A stretch of 36,952 bases of DNA from Clostridiales bacterium (GCA_004556155.1 SFIM01000023.1:1-36952); one strand, 5' to 3'; positions 1-8,052 are shown, counted from the first letter of the stretch. Made by a program: numbers and translations. The notes: generated by a model from the sequence alone, not told the origin.

Positions 1-471
1 ATCCAGTCTATCTCCAACCATCACTGCATTATGAAACTGGCATCCTGCTAATTCAATAGCCTTTTCAAAAATCAATCTGTCGGGTTTTGAAACTCCGAGT
101 TCCGCAGATGCAGCCACGACATCAAAATACTTTAATAGTCCCCAGTTTTCTAACCTTTGTGCTGTTCCTGCGGATTGATTTGCAATGATACCTAATTTGT
201 ATCCTCGCTTTTTTAGTGATTCTAAAGTGTCCAATGCATCTTCAAATGGTATTTCATCCTCTAAAGGCCAAGGAGTTTTCTTCAATCCAAAATACTTAAT
301 TGCTTCTGAGTTACCATCAAATCCTTGTTTTGCCAATTCAATTCTTTTATCGTCAAATACTGAAAATGCAATATCCGCATTCTCTATCATTTCTCTTGCT
401 CTATGATTATAGGCTTCTGTTTCATCAACAAGTGTTGAGCCAACATCAAAGAAAATCCTTATTGCATCCAA
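1..471 (-). CDS. HAD-family hydrolase (partial, C-terminus off the left edge)
   Basis: A haloacid-dehalogenase superfamily phosphohydrolase-like protein, cut by the window edge. Reading from the proposed TTG start, motif I is FFDVGSTLVDE (residues 7-17), motif II lies in GIIANQSAG, and the motif III/IV region includes GVSKPD and MVGDRLD at the edge. The nucleophile Asp of motif I is present, but the second, acid/base Asp of DxD is replaced by Gly. This is seen in some HAD subfamilies and may mean a changed reaction. I chose TTG at 471 because GAGGTG sits six bases upstream and the motif then starts near the N-terminus, as usual for the family. An in-frame ATG at 516 is the alternative but has no clear ribosome binding site. 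The gene is AT-rich compared with its neighbours, which suggests separate origin. The substrate cannot be told. Confidence 0.8.
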   Translation of the reverse strand, partial: MDAIRIFFDVGSTLVDETEAYNHRAREMIENADIAFSVFDDKRIELAKQGFDGNSEAIKYFGLKKTPWPLEDEIPFEDALDTLESLKKRGYKLGIIANQSAGTAQRLENWGLLKYFDVVAASAELGVSKPDRLIFEKAIELAGCQFHNAVMVGDRLD

Positions 472-544
472 CCATATCACCTCGTCAAATTCCAGTTTAT
501 CGGCCTGTTTAATCATATCATACGGCTACAATATATGCAAGAAT

Positions 545-572
545 AGTCCCGGCAGACATTACTGCCGGGACT
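545..572. repeat. Perfect 11-bp inverted repeat, terminator-like hairpin
   Basis: Arms AGTCCCGGCAG (545-555) and CTGCCGGGACT (562-572) enclose a six-base loop. A short T stretch follows a few bases later on the + strand. It lies between two divergent genes, where no terminator is needed, so it may be left over from a + strand gene that once preceded hsp20, or a regulatory hairpin. Confidence 0.6.
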
Positions 573-654
573 GAAACTGTTTTACGGACACCCGGCTTTC
601 TCTCGCGGCGGCTTTTTTCATGCTGAAAACAAAAATATGAACAATTTATGAACA

Positions 655-681
655 TTAGCACTCGCCTATTGACAGTGCTGA
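655..681 (+). promoter_or_regulatory. CIRCE operator (HrcA binding site)
   Basis: The left arm TTAGCACTC (655-663) matches the CIRCE consensus exactly. A nine-base spacer follows, then CAGTGCTGA (673-681), which matches 7 of 9 positions of GAGTGCTAA. It overlaps the -35 hexamer of the hsp20 promoter, so bound HrcA would block RNA polymerase, and heat shock would relieve repression. HrcA itself is not in the window. Confidence 0.85.
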
Positions 682-696
682 TAACGCGAGTATAAT
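669..696 (+). promoter_or_regulatory. Sigma-A type promoter of hsp20
   Basis: A consensus TTGACA (669-674), a 16-base spacer and a consensus TATAAT (691-696) stand about 135 bases before the hsp20 start. The -35 lies inside the CIRCE element. The long leader from about 703 to 830 holds no gene I can support. Confidence 0.85.
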
Positions 697-830
697 AGGG
701 TCTGTGCTTAGGAAAGAGGCCTGAAAGGGTCAAAGAAAATCCTGAGCATGCCCGGAAAGCGGCGCAGGACGAATGTCGGGCGCGAAAGCCTGCCGGGGAT
801 CCGCAAGGATACTGAAAGGAAGTATGTTTT

Positions 831-1274
831 ATGTTGCCTATGGTTTTCAGTGAGAATCTGTTTGATGATCTGTTTAACGATACCCTTGCCCGCAGCATGT
901 GGAACACCAACAAGGAGCTTTATGGCAAGAATGCCTCTCGTCTGATGAAGACCGATGTGCATGAGACTGAGGATAGCTACGAGCTGGCCATTGATCTGCC
1001 TGGCTTCAAGAAGGAAGAAATCAACGTGGATCTGAAGGATGGTTATCTGACCATCAGCGCCACCAAGTCCCTGGATAAGGACGAGGAAGATAAGAAGCAG
1101 CGCCGTGTCATCCGTCAGGAGCGCTATGTGGGCACCAGCCAGCGTACCTTCTATGTGGGCGATGTGAAGGCTGAGGACGTCAAGTGCAAGTATGAAGCTG
1201 GTGTGCTGATGATCGAAGTGCCCAAGAAGGATGTTAAGAAGATCGAAGGCCCCCATACCATCGCCATCGAGTAA
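831..1274 (+). CDS. hsp20: Hsp20 small heat-shock protein
   Basis: A small heat-shock protein (147 aa) of the alpha-crystallin family, an ATP-independent holdase that binds unfolding proteins in the cytoplasm. The alpha-crystallin domain runs from about residue 38 (MKTDVHETEDSYEL) to the conserved GVLMIEVPKK near the end. The C-terminal IAI matches the I-x-I motif used in oligomer assembly. The N-terminus has the usual hydrophobic FSENLFDDLF segment. The ATG at 831 follows AAGGAAG by about eight bases. A nearby ATG at 824 is out of frame. The gene is single, with its own CIRCE-controlled promoter and terminator. Length and motifs are normal for the family, so the identification is secure. Confidence 0.96.
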   Translation: MLPMVFSENLFDDLFNDTLARSMWNTNKELYGKNASRLMKTDVHETEDSYELAIDLPGFKKEEINVDLKDGYLTISATKSLDKDEEDKKQRRVIRQERYVGTSQRTFYVGDVKAEDVKCKYEAGVLMIEVPKKDVKKIEGPHTIAIE

Positions 1275-1310
1275 CGGCAAAGCAAACAAAAAACAAACAG
1301 CAATCACCTC

Positions 1311-1342
1311 ATCCGGACGGCGAGAAGCCGCCCGGATTTTTT
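1311..1342 (+). terminator. Rho-independent terminator of hsp20
   Basis: ATCCGGACGGC and GCCGCCCGGAT pair with one mismatch around a five-base loop and are followed directly by a run of T. It stands 36 bases after the hsp20 stop. Confidence 0.9.
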
Positions 1343-1378
1343 GTGGAAGCGCCGGACACGCCGCCGCTGCGGATTACA

Positions 1379-1403
1379 AAAGAAGGAGCTGCGCCCCTTC
1401 TTT
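1379..1403. repeat. Inverted repeat in the hsp20-ACT intergenic region
   Basis: AAAGAAGG (1379-1386) and CCTTCTTT (1396-1403) form an eight-base stem with a nine-base loop. It could act as a second, weak terminator. Apart from this, the following promoter and the preceding terminator, I see nothing in 1275-1567. Confidence 0.4.
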
Positions 1404-1519
1404 ACTTCTCGGCTAAGTTGGTTATGTTTTCTGGCAGCTTTTGCTTTGCCAGGAGCGGCAGGCTTCACCGGATTTTTGTTTAACTGATTCTTTGACGGGT
1501 AGTAATTGCCGGGCGGATG

Positions 1520-1528
1520 TGTTATAAT
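1520..1528 (+). promoter_or_regulatory. Extended -10 promoter of the alr-rsmD-coaD operon
   Basis: TGTTATAAT fits the extended -10 pattern TG-n-TATAAT. No good -35 stands at the right distance: TTGACG at 1492-1497 is too far away. An extended -10 can work without one. Transcription would begin about 30 bases before the first gene. Confidence 0.6.
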
Positions 1529-1567
1529 ATATTTGTAAAGGATTACGCAAAGGGAGGCGACGCGCCC

Positions 1568-1996
1568 TTGATTAAACAGATTTCCGTTTTTGTGGATAAC
1601 ACGCCGGGCAGCCTGGCGCAGTTTACGCGCATGCTGGGGGAAAAGCGGATTGATATGATTTCGCTTTCCATCGCCGATACGGCGAACTTTGGCATCCTGC
1701 GCGGCCTTGTGCGCAATCCCGAGCAGGCAGCCATGCAGATCAGCGCCGCAGGCTACACCGCCTGCGTCAGCGATGTGCTGGCTGTGGAGGTGCCTGATCG
1801 TCCCGGCGGGCTGAGCGAGGTGCTGCAAAAGCTGTCTGAGAACGGCGTGGGCATCGAATACCTGTACAGCTTTATGCGCGCGGCCGGCCGCCAGGCGCTG
1901 ATTATCCTGCGTCCGGATGATGAAGAGCGCGCCCGGCAGACGCTGTCCGCCTGCGGCGTGCGGATGCTGACGCAGGAAGAGGTAGAAAGCCTGTGA
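1568..1996 (+). CDS. Tandem ACT-domain protein
   Basis: A 142-residue protein made of two ACT domains, small folds that usually bind amino acids and regulate metabolic enzymes. The first begins at ISVFVDNTPGSLAQFTRML (about residues 4-22), the second at LAVEVPDRPGGLSEVLQKL (about 76-94). Both carry the Pro-Gly turn before the first helix. There is no catalytic domain, so the protein is probably a ligand sensor or a regulatory partner. I chose the TTG at 1568, about ten bases after GGGAGG. A longer reading frame from 1517 would begin inside the promoter. The stop overlaps the GTG start of alr by four bases, so the two are translationally coupled. The ligand is unknown. Confidence 0.88.
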   Translation: MIKQISVFVDNTPGSLAQFTRMLGEKRIDMISLSIADTANFGILRGLVRNPEQAAMQISAAGYTACVSDVLAVEVPDRPGGLSEVLQKLSENGVGIEYLYSFMRAAGRQALIILRPDDEERARQTLSACGVRMLTQEEVESL

Positions 1997-3141
1997 TTAG
2001 CTCCTATCCTGATAGCCGCGGCACCTGCGTGCGCGTGGATCTGCACGCGATTGCCCACAATGTGCGCGCCATCAGGCGCGAGCTGGGCGAGCAGGTGCAA
2101 TTGATGGCCGTTGTCAAAGCCAACGCCTATGGCCATGGGCTGATTCCCGTGGCGCAAACGGCGCTGCAAAACGGCGCGTCCTGCCTGGCGGTCGCCATGC
2201 CTGAAGAAGGGCGGCGGCTGCGCGAGGCGGGCGTGCAGGCTCCCATCCTGGTGCTGGGCAATGTGACGGCTGCGGGCGCGGAGATTTCCGTGCGCGAAGG
2301 CCTGATTCAAACGGTATTCGATCCTGCGGGGGTGCGCTGCCTGCAAAACGCCTGCGCGCGGCAGAATCAGCCCGTTCAGGTACACCTGAAGCTGGATACC
2401 GGCATGGGGCGCATCGGCGCGCGCGATGCGGATGAAGTACGTGCCGCGCTGGCTGCGTTGGCGGATGCGCCGCTGGTTCGCCTGACAGGCGCGTTTACGC
2501 ACTTTGCCGATGCGGATAACCCGGACGACAGCTTTTCGCGCGAACAGTTTGCGCGCTTTATGCGCTTAACCGAAATGCTGCCTGCGGGGCTTACCCTGCA
2601 CGCCGCGGCCAGCGATGCGTCGCTGCGCTTTCCCTGGGCGCGGCTGAACATGGTGCGCGAGGGAATTGCCATCTATGGCTGCCCGACCGCCGATTACGGG
2701 CTGCATCTGCGCCCGGCCATGCAGTTTGAAACGCGCGTCAGCTATGTCAAAGCCGTTGCTCCCGGCGATACGGTGGGCTATGGGCGCGCGTTCCTGGCGG
2801 ATCGTCCGCTGCGCGTGGCCACGCTGCCGGTGGGCTATGGCGATGGGTATCCCCGCGCCTGCTCGGGCCGTGCAAGCGTGCTGCTGCATGGGCAGCTGTG
2901 CCCGGTGCTGGGGCGCGTGTGCATGGATCAGATGATGGTGGACGTAAGCCATGTGCCTGACGTCGCCGCGGGCGATACCGCCGTGCTTATGGGCAGCCAG
3001 CAGGGGGCGAGCATCACCCCGCAGCAGCTGGCCGAATGGGCGGGCACTATATGCTATGAGATCATGCTGTCACCGCACGCGCGCGTGCCGGTGATTTATG
3101 AAGATGAAGAAACAAAGGGGAAAAACGCCAATGCAGAGTAA
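1993..3141 (+). CDS. alr: Alanine racemase
   Basis: PLP-dependent alanine racemase (382 aa), which interconverts L- and D-alanine to supply D-Ala for peptidoglycan. The N-terminal barrel carries the PLP-lysine motif VVKANAYGHG with Lys42. The catalytic Tyr lies in VGYGRAF (Tyr263), and CMDQMMVDV (310-318) is the conserved substrate-side loop. The start is GTG at 1993, sharing GTGA with the stop of the ACT gene, which points to coupled translation. The 3' end overlaps the next gene by 11 bases. The C-terminal tail after VPVIYE is charged and variable, as usual. All key residues are present, so this should be a working enzyme. Confidence 0.97.
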   Translation: MISSYPDSRGTCVRVDLHAIAHNVRAIRRELGEQVQLMAVVKANAYGHGLIPVAQTALQNGASCLAVAMPEEGRRLREAGVQAPILVLGNVTAAGAEISVREGLIQTVFDPAGVRCLQNACARQNQPVQVHLKLDTGMGRIGARDADEVRAALAALADAPLVRLTGAFTHFADADNPDDSFSREQFARFMRLTEMLPAGLTLHAAASDASLRFPWARLNMVREGIAIYGCPTADYGLHLRPAMQFETRVSYVKAVAPGDTVGYGRAFLADRPLRVATLPVGYGDGYPRACSGRASVLLHGQLCPVLGRVCMDQMMVDVSHVPDVAAGDTAVLMGSQQGASITPQQLAEWAGTICYEIMLSPHARVPVIYEDEETKGKNANAE

Positions 3142-3955
3142 CGCCAAGAACAACAAAAAAGGCCCGCAGCCGGTATACAAGCCCTATCTGCGCGGCCGCG
3201 CTTTCAGCAAAACCGCCGTCAAGCGCTGCTGGCGCATCCTGGGCTATACGCTGATTTTTACCGTCCTTTACGTCATTGTGGGCAGTGCGCTGGCCTTTGA
3301 TAATACCGCCCTGCGCGTGATATGCAACGGCGTAGTTTTGCTGATGGTGATGGGCCTGATGTATAACGACGGTGCGCGCATGGGCGAAAGCGATACGGCA
3401 TTTGCAGAGATCGCCATGAACCGCAAAAACGAGGGCAAAAACGTGCCCGGCAGTGAGCTGGATCGGTGCTTCCATCCCCTTAAGGGCTTTGTGACCGCTG
3501 CGTGCGGCGCCGCGCCCGTGTTTATCATCGCGCTGATTTACGCCTTTATGGCGCAGAAGCAAACCTACTCCCTGGGCGTGCTGCCCTCCTGGGTATCCGC
3601 CTATGAAGAGCATGCCGATATCGGCGCGGCCCTGGCCTATTATCACCAGACCAGCGCTGTACAGTTGGCGGAGGTTCTGCGCGTGGCAGTGCGGCTGCTC
3701 CTGTTCCCGTTTGTCAATATCGCCGGCGCGAACAATGCGGACGCGCTGCTGCTGGTGGATCGGCTGTCGCCCCTGCTTTGCCTGCTTACCCCTGCCTGCT
3801 ATGGCCTGGGCTATCTGCGCGGCCCGCAGCTGCGCGCGTTGGTGCACGGCAATATCCGCCAGAACAAGCGCAAGCACAACGCCAAGGAGCGCAAGGCTCG
3901 TGAACAGCGCGCCAAGCAGATGGAGCAGAAGAACAAAAAGAAGGAATTGATCTGA
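3131..3955 (+). CDS. Multi-pass membrane protein, conserved beside alr
   Basis: A 274-residue integral membrane protein of unknown function. The N-terminus is basic and cytoplasmic-looking. At least four hydrophobic segments follow: the one containing YTLIFTVLYVIVGSALAF, the one containing VVLLMVMGLMY, the one containing APVFIIALIYAFMA, and one or two near the C-terminus. The tail is strongly basic and helical, rich in Lys, Arg, Gln and Glu. I chose the ATG at 3131, inside the end of alr and behind AAAGGGG. A start at 3098 would lack a ribosome binding site. It sits in the middle of the alr-rsmD-coaD operon, six bases before rsmD. I recognise no domain or active site. Confidence 0.75.
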   Translation: MQSNAKNNKKGPQPVYKPYLRGRAFSKTAVKRCWRILGYTLIFTVLYVIVGSALAFDNTALRVICNGVVLLMVMGLMYNDGARMGESDTAFAEIAMNRKNEGKNVPGSELDRCFHPLKGFVTAACGAAPVFIIALIYAFMAQKQTYSLGVLPSWVSAYEEHADIGAALAYYHQTSAVQLAEVLRVAVRLLLFPFVNIAGANNADALLLVDRLSPLLCLLTPACYGLGYLRGPQLRALVHGNIRQNKRKHNAKERKAREQRAKQMEQKNKKKELI

Positions 3956-3961
3956 CCGCCC

Positions 3962-4549
3962 ATGCGTATTATTGCCGGTGAAATGCGTTCGCGCACCATT
4001 CTGACCCCAAAGGGCACGGATACGCGCCCCACGCTGGATCGCACGCGCGAATCGCTGTTTAATATCATCGCCGCCTGGTGCCCGGACGCGCGGGTGCTGG
4101 ATCTGTACGCGGGCAGCGGCGCGTTGGCGCTGGAGGCTATCAGCCGCGGCGCGCAAAGCGCCGTGCTGTGCGATAGCTCCCGCGAGGCGGCGCGGGTGAT
4201 CAAGGCCAATATCGAGGCTCTGCGCGTGCAGGATCGCGCGCGGCTGCTGCCCATGATGGACAGCCAGGCGCTGGCCCTGCTGGGACGCGAGGGCGCGCGG
4301 TTCGACCTGGTATTTCTGGATCCGCCCTATCGCCTGGATACCGCACCGGCTTGCGCGCAAATGCGCAGCGCGGGCGTGCTGGAGCCCGGCGCGCTGGTGG
4401 TGATCGAGCATGCCGCCGCTGTGCAGCCCAATCCTGGGCCGGGCTACCGCATGACCGATCAGCGCAAATACCGTGATACCATGATTACATTCTATCGATA
4501 CGAGGAGCAACAAGATGGCGGGACTGTGGATCTTTCCGGGCAGCTTTGA
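3962..4549 (+). CDS. rsmD: 16S rRNA (guanine(966)-N2)-methyltransferase RsmD
   Basis: An SAM-dependent rRNA methyltransferase (195 aa) expected to methylate G966 of 16S rRNA. It has the family N-terminus MRIIAGEMRSR and the TRPTLDRTRESLFN segment. The SAM-binding loop DLYAGSGALALEA lies at about residues 47-59. The catalytic motif FLDPPY is at about 119-124, matching the DPPY of N2-guanine and N6-adenine methylases. Its last 35 bases overlap coaD in another frame. The rsmD-coaD pair is a common arrangement in Gram-positive genomes and supports the call. Confidence 0.95.
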   Translation: MRIIAGEMRSRTILTPKGTDTRPTLDRTRESLFNIIAAWCPDARVLDLYAGSGALALEAISRGAQSAVLCDSSREAARVIKANIEALRVQDRARLLPMMDSQALALLGREGARFDLVFLDPPYRLDTAPACAQMRSAGVLEPGALVVIEHAAAVQPNPGPGYRMTDQRKYRDTMITFYRYEEQQDGGTVDLSGQL

Positions 4550-5003
4550 CCCAGCCACGCGCGGACATGAGGATCTGATTCGCCGCGCCGCCGCGCTGTG
4601 CGATCACCTGGTGGTCGCCGTGCTGATTAACCCGGACAAAAAGGGCTTTCTGCCGCTGAAAAAGCGGCTTGAACTGCTGGAACGCATCTGCGCGGACATT
4701 GATAACGCCAGTGTGGAATCCTATAACGGCCTGCTGGCCGATTATGTGCGCATCAAGCAGGCAGACGCTGTGGTGCGCGGCGTGCGTTCAGCGGCTGAAA
4801 TGGAAACTGAGCTGCCCTGGGCGGCTTTCAACCGCGTGCTGTACCCGGCCTTTGAGGCGGTATATCTGCCTGCCCGGCCCGAGCTGCGGGATGTGAGCAG
4901 CAGCATGGTGCGTCAGCTGGCGGCCTTCGGTGGGGATATCGCCCCGTTTGTGCCTGAGTGCAATGTGGAACTGATTAAAAACTACCTTACGCATCGCGTA
5001 TAA
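4515..5003 (+). CDS. coaD: Pantetheine-phosphate adenylyltransferase (PPAT)
   Basis: The fourth enzyme of coenzyme A synthesis (162 aa), transferring AMP from ATP to 4'-phosphopantetheine. The nucleotidyltransferase signature is FPGSFDPATRGHEDLI, with the (T/H)xGH motif as TRGH. The conserved VVRGVRSAAEMETEL follows in the middle. The second signature, SSSMVRQLAAFGGDI, lies near residues 132-146. The usual family sequence is closer to VRGLRAVSDFEYE, so this copy is somewhat diverged but complete. It begins 35 bases inside rsmD, with GAGGAGC upstream of the ATG, and is followed 18 bases later by the coiled-coil gene. Confidence 0.95.
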   Translation: MAGLWIFPGSFDPATRGHEDLIRRAAALCDHLVVAVLINPDKKGFLPLKKRLELLERICADIDNASVESYNGLLADYVRIKQADAVVRGVRSAAEMETELPWAAFNRVLYPAFEAVYLPARPELRDVSSSMVRQLAAFGGDIAPFVPECNVELIKNYLTHRV

Positions 5004-5021
5004 AAGAACGGAGGGAAAATC

Positions 5022-5705
5022 ATGGCGGAAATGCAAGTGTTCACCGTAATCAGCGAAATCAACAATCTGATGGAAACCAGCCGTAAGGTGCCCCTGAGCA
5101 ATCTGATCATGCTGGACAAGCAGCGCATGGATCGCCTGCTGGATCGGCTGAGCGACAGCCTGGATCCCGATCTGGAAAAGGCGGAAAAGCTGCTGGCGCG
5201 TGAGCGTGAGCTGCTGGACGAGGTGGAGCGCCGCGCGCGTGAAACCAACGAAAAGGCCACCCGCGAGGCCAACGATATGACGGCAAAGGCCAAAGCCAGC
5301 GCTGATGAGACCGTGCGCGGCGCTAAGGCCAGCGCCGATGAAACTGTGCGTCAGGCCACCGAGCATGCCAATCAGTTGGTCGCCGGCGCGCAGGAGCACG
5401 CCAACCGCCTGGTCAGCGTGGCGCAGACCCAGGCTGCGCAGCTGGTGGAGGAAAACGAGATCACCCAGCGCGCTCAGGCTCGCGCGGCGGAAATTACCGA
5501 GGCCGCGCAGCAGGAATGCGCGCGTCTGCGCCAGGAAACGCTGGCCAACCTATCCCAGCTCCTGGAGCATGCCGATATCGGCATGAGCGCGCAGTTGGAC
5601 GCGCTGCGCACAATGCGTCAGCAGCTGGGCGCGAGCTTCCCCCAGCAGACCGGCGCGGACTATAACCCTGCCGCCTATCCCGATAACAACGGCTACGGTG
5701 AGTAA
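5022..5705 (+). CDS. Coiled-coil protein, DivIVA/ATPase-stalk-like
   Basis: A 227-residue protein dominated by a long helix-forming region from about residue 45 to 200, rich in Ala, Glu, Arg and Gln, with no signal peptide or membrane segment. The centre holds near-identical short repeats (AKASADETVRGAKASADETV), then related units on the pattern EHANxLVxxAQ. The N-terminus (FTVISEINNLMETSRKVPLS) is globular and probably the conserved part. The C-terminus is a low-complexity Pro/Asn/Tyr tail. Proteins of this type after coaD in Clostridia are often annotated as ATPase or DivIVA-like on coiled-coil resemblance alone, and I see no ATP-binding motif. It has a good GGAGG site and closes the operon. 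Confidence 0.8.
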   Translation: MAEMQVFTVISEINNLMETSRKVPLSNLIMLDKQRMDRLLDRLSDSLDPDLEKAEKLLARERELLDEVERRARETNEKATREANDMTAKAKASADETVRGAKASADETVRQATEHANQLVAGAQEHANRLVSVAQTQAAQLVEENEITQRAQARAAEITEAAQQECARLRQETLANLSQLLEHADIGMSAQLDALRTMRQQLGASFPQQTGADYNPAAYPDNNGYGE

Positions 5706-5770
5706 CATATTGGCTTGCCGCGGAGGCTCAACCTGCGGCTTGCCGCAATGACCATAGAACATAGCATATA

Positions 5771-5824
5771 AAAAACAGACGGCATACGCTATCCGTGCGG
5801 AAGCGTGCGCCGCCTGTTTTTATT
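5771..5824. terminator. Bidirectional rho-independent terminator
   Basis: AAAAACAGACGGC and GCCGCCTGTTTTT pair with one mismatch around a long, partly structured loop. Runs of A and T lie on both sides, so it can stop both the coaD operon from the left and the histidine-kinase gene from the right. The two converge here. Confidence 0.85.
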
Positions 5825-7145
5825 ATTCATTCCCATGCATCATAACTTTTGCGGAGAAAACGCCGTTTTGATAGGAAAATGTGCATGCGCCGTTTGTCTT
5901 TTCTGCGATGCGGCGGACGGACTGGACACCGATGCCGTTTCCTTTATGCTTGGTGGATTGAAAAACGCCGTTCTTTTCCTGGATGCTGCCATCATAGGCG
6001 TTTTCAACCTGGATGAGCAGCAGACGGTTGGAATGCAGATAGACCTGAGCCCGGATCTGCCGCCGGGCGGGGGCGGTGCGCAGGCTGGCTTCCAGCGCGT
6101 TTTCCAGCAGGTTGGCCAGCGCAACGCTCATGTCGATTTCATTTACAGGGATCTGCACGGGCAGGTCGGCCTGCGCCTGGAAGGGGACGCCTTCACGCTG
6201 GGCAAGGGCGCAATAATAGCCGATAACGCTGTCCGCGGCGCGGTTTTCACAAAAATGCACATCCAAATTTGGAATCCGTTCAACAGCTCCCGATATATAT
6301 TCCTTTATCTGATCCCACTGGCCGCTTTCCGTCAGTGCGGAAATCTGGTTGAAATGATGCCGCATGTCGTGGCGTGCCTGGCGCGCATCCTCGATGGCGG
6401 TTTTCAGGTTTTCATAGCGCTCCCGCTGCATGGAAAGAAAGTGGTTTTCCTGTTGTAGCCGGGCGTTGCGGTTCAGGCTGTTGGCCATCACCAGAAAGAT
6501 GGCGATAAACCAGGCCAGCAGAAGCAAAAGGGCCAGGCTGATGATGATATAGCCCTGCAAAATCCGGCCGGTATACAGCGTTTGCCGGTTGTTGGGAATC
6601 ATGAACAGATTGAGCCCGATAAAAACAATGGGTAAAATCCAGAATACATACCAGGTTTGGGCGAAGTTTTCATCCTCAATCATTTTGCGCGCGACATGGC
6701 TGGCCGGATAGCAGGCGATGGCCAGTGCCAGCCAGCACACGGCGTTATAGCATATACCCGTTTTCAGGCAAAACCACACTTCGTCCGCCGGGGCCTTATG
6801 CAGGGCGACGGCCGCGTCAAACGCGCGGGCCAGGCTGCCCAGGCAGGCGAATACCGCGCAGACCGATAGGGCAATCGTTCCGGACTTCCACAGGGAGATA
6901 TGCAGCGTCCGGATATAAATCGCCGACGCAATGAGCGTAATCAGCGCCAGCGCCGGTGCGGTAGGCAGACGCAGCCGATAGCAAAGCAGACCGCCGCCGA
7001 TGGTAAGCGCCAGCATCAGGGGAAGCAGCCAGCGCATCAGGCGCGCTACAGGCTGCCGCAGATAGGACTGCACGGGCACATAGGCCAAAAACAAGGCGGG
7101 AATAACGATCGTCAGCGATAAAACCGGCCGCAGCGCGTCCAGCAT
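5823..7145 (-). CDS. GHKL-family sensor histidine kinase of a LytTR system
   Basis: A membrane histidine kinase of about 440 aa, partner of the adjacent LytTR regulator. The N-terminal half is six or so hydrophobic segments (about residues 10-225), as in AgrC-like kinases that sense at the membrane without a large outer domain. The phospho-acceptor box is ARQARHDMRHHFNQI, with His at about 259. The ATP-binding domain follows, with the N box LANLLENALEA and the glycine-rich GNGIGVQSVRRI. I chose the ATG at 7145, eight bases behind AAAGGGGG. A TTG at 7151 would share TTGA with the regulator's stop. Either way the two genes are coupled. The signal is unknown, and no peptide precursor gene is visible nearby. 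Confidence 0.92.
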   Translation of the reverse strand: MLDALRPVLSLTIVIPALFLAYVPVQSYLRQPVARLMRWLLPLMLALTIGGGLLCYRLRLPTAPALALITLIASAIYIRTLHISLWKSGTIALSVCAVFACLGSLARAFDAAVALHKAPADEVWFCLKTGICYNAVCWLALAIACYPASHVARKMIEDENFAQTWYVFWILPIVFIGLNLFMIPNNRQTLYTGRILQGYIIISLALLLLLAWFIAIFLVMANSLNRNARLQQENHFLSMQRERYENLKTAIEDARQARHDMRHHFNQISALTESGQWDQIKEYISGAVERIPNLDVHFCENRAADSVIGYYCALAQREGVPFQAQADLPVQIPVNEIDMSVALANLLENALEASLRTAPARRQIRAQVYLHSNRLLLIQVENAYDGSIQEKNGVFQSTKHKGNGIGVQSVRRIAEKTNGACTFSYQNGVFSAKVMMHGNE

Positions 7146-7147
7146 GC

Positions 7148-7864
7148 TCAATGCCCCCTTTGCAGCAGAAATACCATAAACGCCTGCCGGGCGCTTTTCA
7201 TCAGCTCCCGGCTGAAGAACACCCGGCTGCCCTCATCCATAATAAAGGCGGTATCCTCAAAATCCGCCGCGTGCTCCAGATTGACAATCACGCCGCGCCC
7301 GCACACAAAGAAGCGCGCGTCCTGGCACAGCGGCGCAATGAAGCTTTTGAAGGGCAGACGGGTGATCAGCGTCTTTTTAGCTGGGGTGTGGATATGAATC
7401 ATGTGCGAAAAATGCTCGGCGTAGACAATGCTTTGATAGTTTAAGCGGATATCGCTGCCGCTGACCTTGATATCCATATATTCATCGGGTTGGGGGATAC
7501 GGGCGAGCATTTCATCCGTCAGGCTGTCTATGTCCTTTTGCGTGAAGGGCTTGACAAGATAGTGCATCGCGCGCACCTGAAAGCCCTCCAGCGCGTGATC
7601 GGTGGACGTGGTGGTGAAGATCAGCAGGCAGTCGGGGTCAAACGCGCGCAGCGCCCGGGCGGTATCAATGCCGTTTGCGCCCGGCATGTAGATATCCAGA
7701 AAGGCAGCGGAAAAACGCTGCTTTTCGGCTGCCTGGATAAAGGCTTCGCCATTTGCATATTCGCAGATATCCGTCTGGACGCTGCGGCCGTTCAGCGCCT
7801 GCTCCAGGCGATTCCGCAATAGCGCCCGCTCGTTCACCAGATCGTCCACAATCGCAATCCGCAT
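7148..7864 (-). CDS. LytTR-family response regulator
   Basis: A response regulator of 238 aa. The receiver domain (1-115) has the acidic pair Asp7-Asp8, the phospho-acceptor Asp57 in FLDIYMPG, and Lys105 in YLVKPF. The LytTR DNA-binding domain follows (about 130-235), recognisable from the SIVYAEHFSHMIHIHT and FVCGRGVIVNL segments. I chose the ATG at 7864, eight bases after GGGAGG. An upstream ATG at 7900 lies inside the promoter. It is the first gene of the pair and probably controls its own operon, the divergent cluster at 8053, or both. Confidence 0.93.
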   Translation of the reverse strand: MRIAIVDDLVNERALLRNRLEQALNGRSVQTDICEYANGEAFIQAAEKQRFSAAFLDIYMPGANGIDTARALRAFDPDCLLIFTTTSTDHALEGFQVRAMHYLVKPFTQKDIDSLTDEMLARIPQPDEYMDIKVSGSDIRLNYQSIVYAEHFSHMIHIHTPAKKTLITRLPFKSFIAPLCQDARFFVCGRGVIVNLEHAADFEDTAFIMDEGSRVFFSRELMKSARQAFMVFLLQRGH

Positions 7865-7898
7865 GCTTCGCGCCTCCCGAGTGATGTCTTTTGCGTTC

Positions 7899-7904
7899 AT
7901 TATA
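7899..7904 (-). promoter_or_regulatory. Probable -10 element of the LytTR operon
   Basis: TATAAT on the minus strand, about 35 bases before the regulator start. No convincing -35 is present, as would fit an activator-dependent promoter. Confidence 0.4.
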
Positions 7905-7980
7905 CTACAAAATCCGCCCGGCGGATATCTATCCTGAAATGAGATTTCGTGCTATTATCGCCCGTTTCGTGCCAAAGCGC

Positions 7981-8008
7981 TTGAAAAAGACGCCGGCTCC
8001 TATATACT
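7981..8008 (+). promoter_or_regulatory. Probable promoter of the secreted-protein cluster
   Basis: TTGAAA (7981-7986), a 16-base spacer and TATACT (8003-8008) precede the pseudo-receiver gene by 45 bases. It faces away from the LytTR operon, and the shared 190-base region is where a LytTR dimer could bind. Confidence 0.55.
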
Positions 8009-8052
8009 GAATGCGACAAGCGCAAAAGGCCGTTTCTGAAAGGGGGAAAGCT

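Noticed and set aside
5706..5770. Repeated GGCTTGCCGC at 5711 and 5733 as a mobile element end or operator
   Set aside because: Two short copies in a terminator region, with no other sign of mobility.
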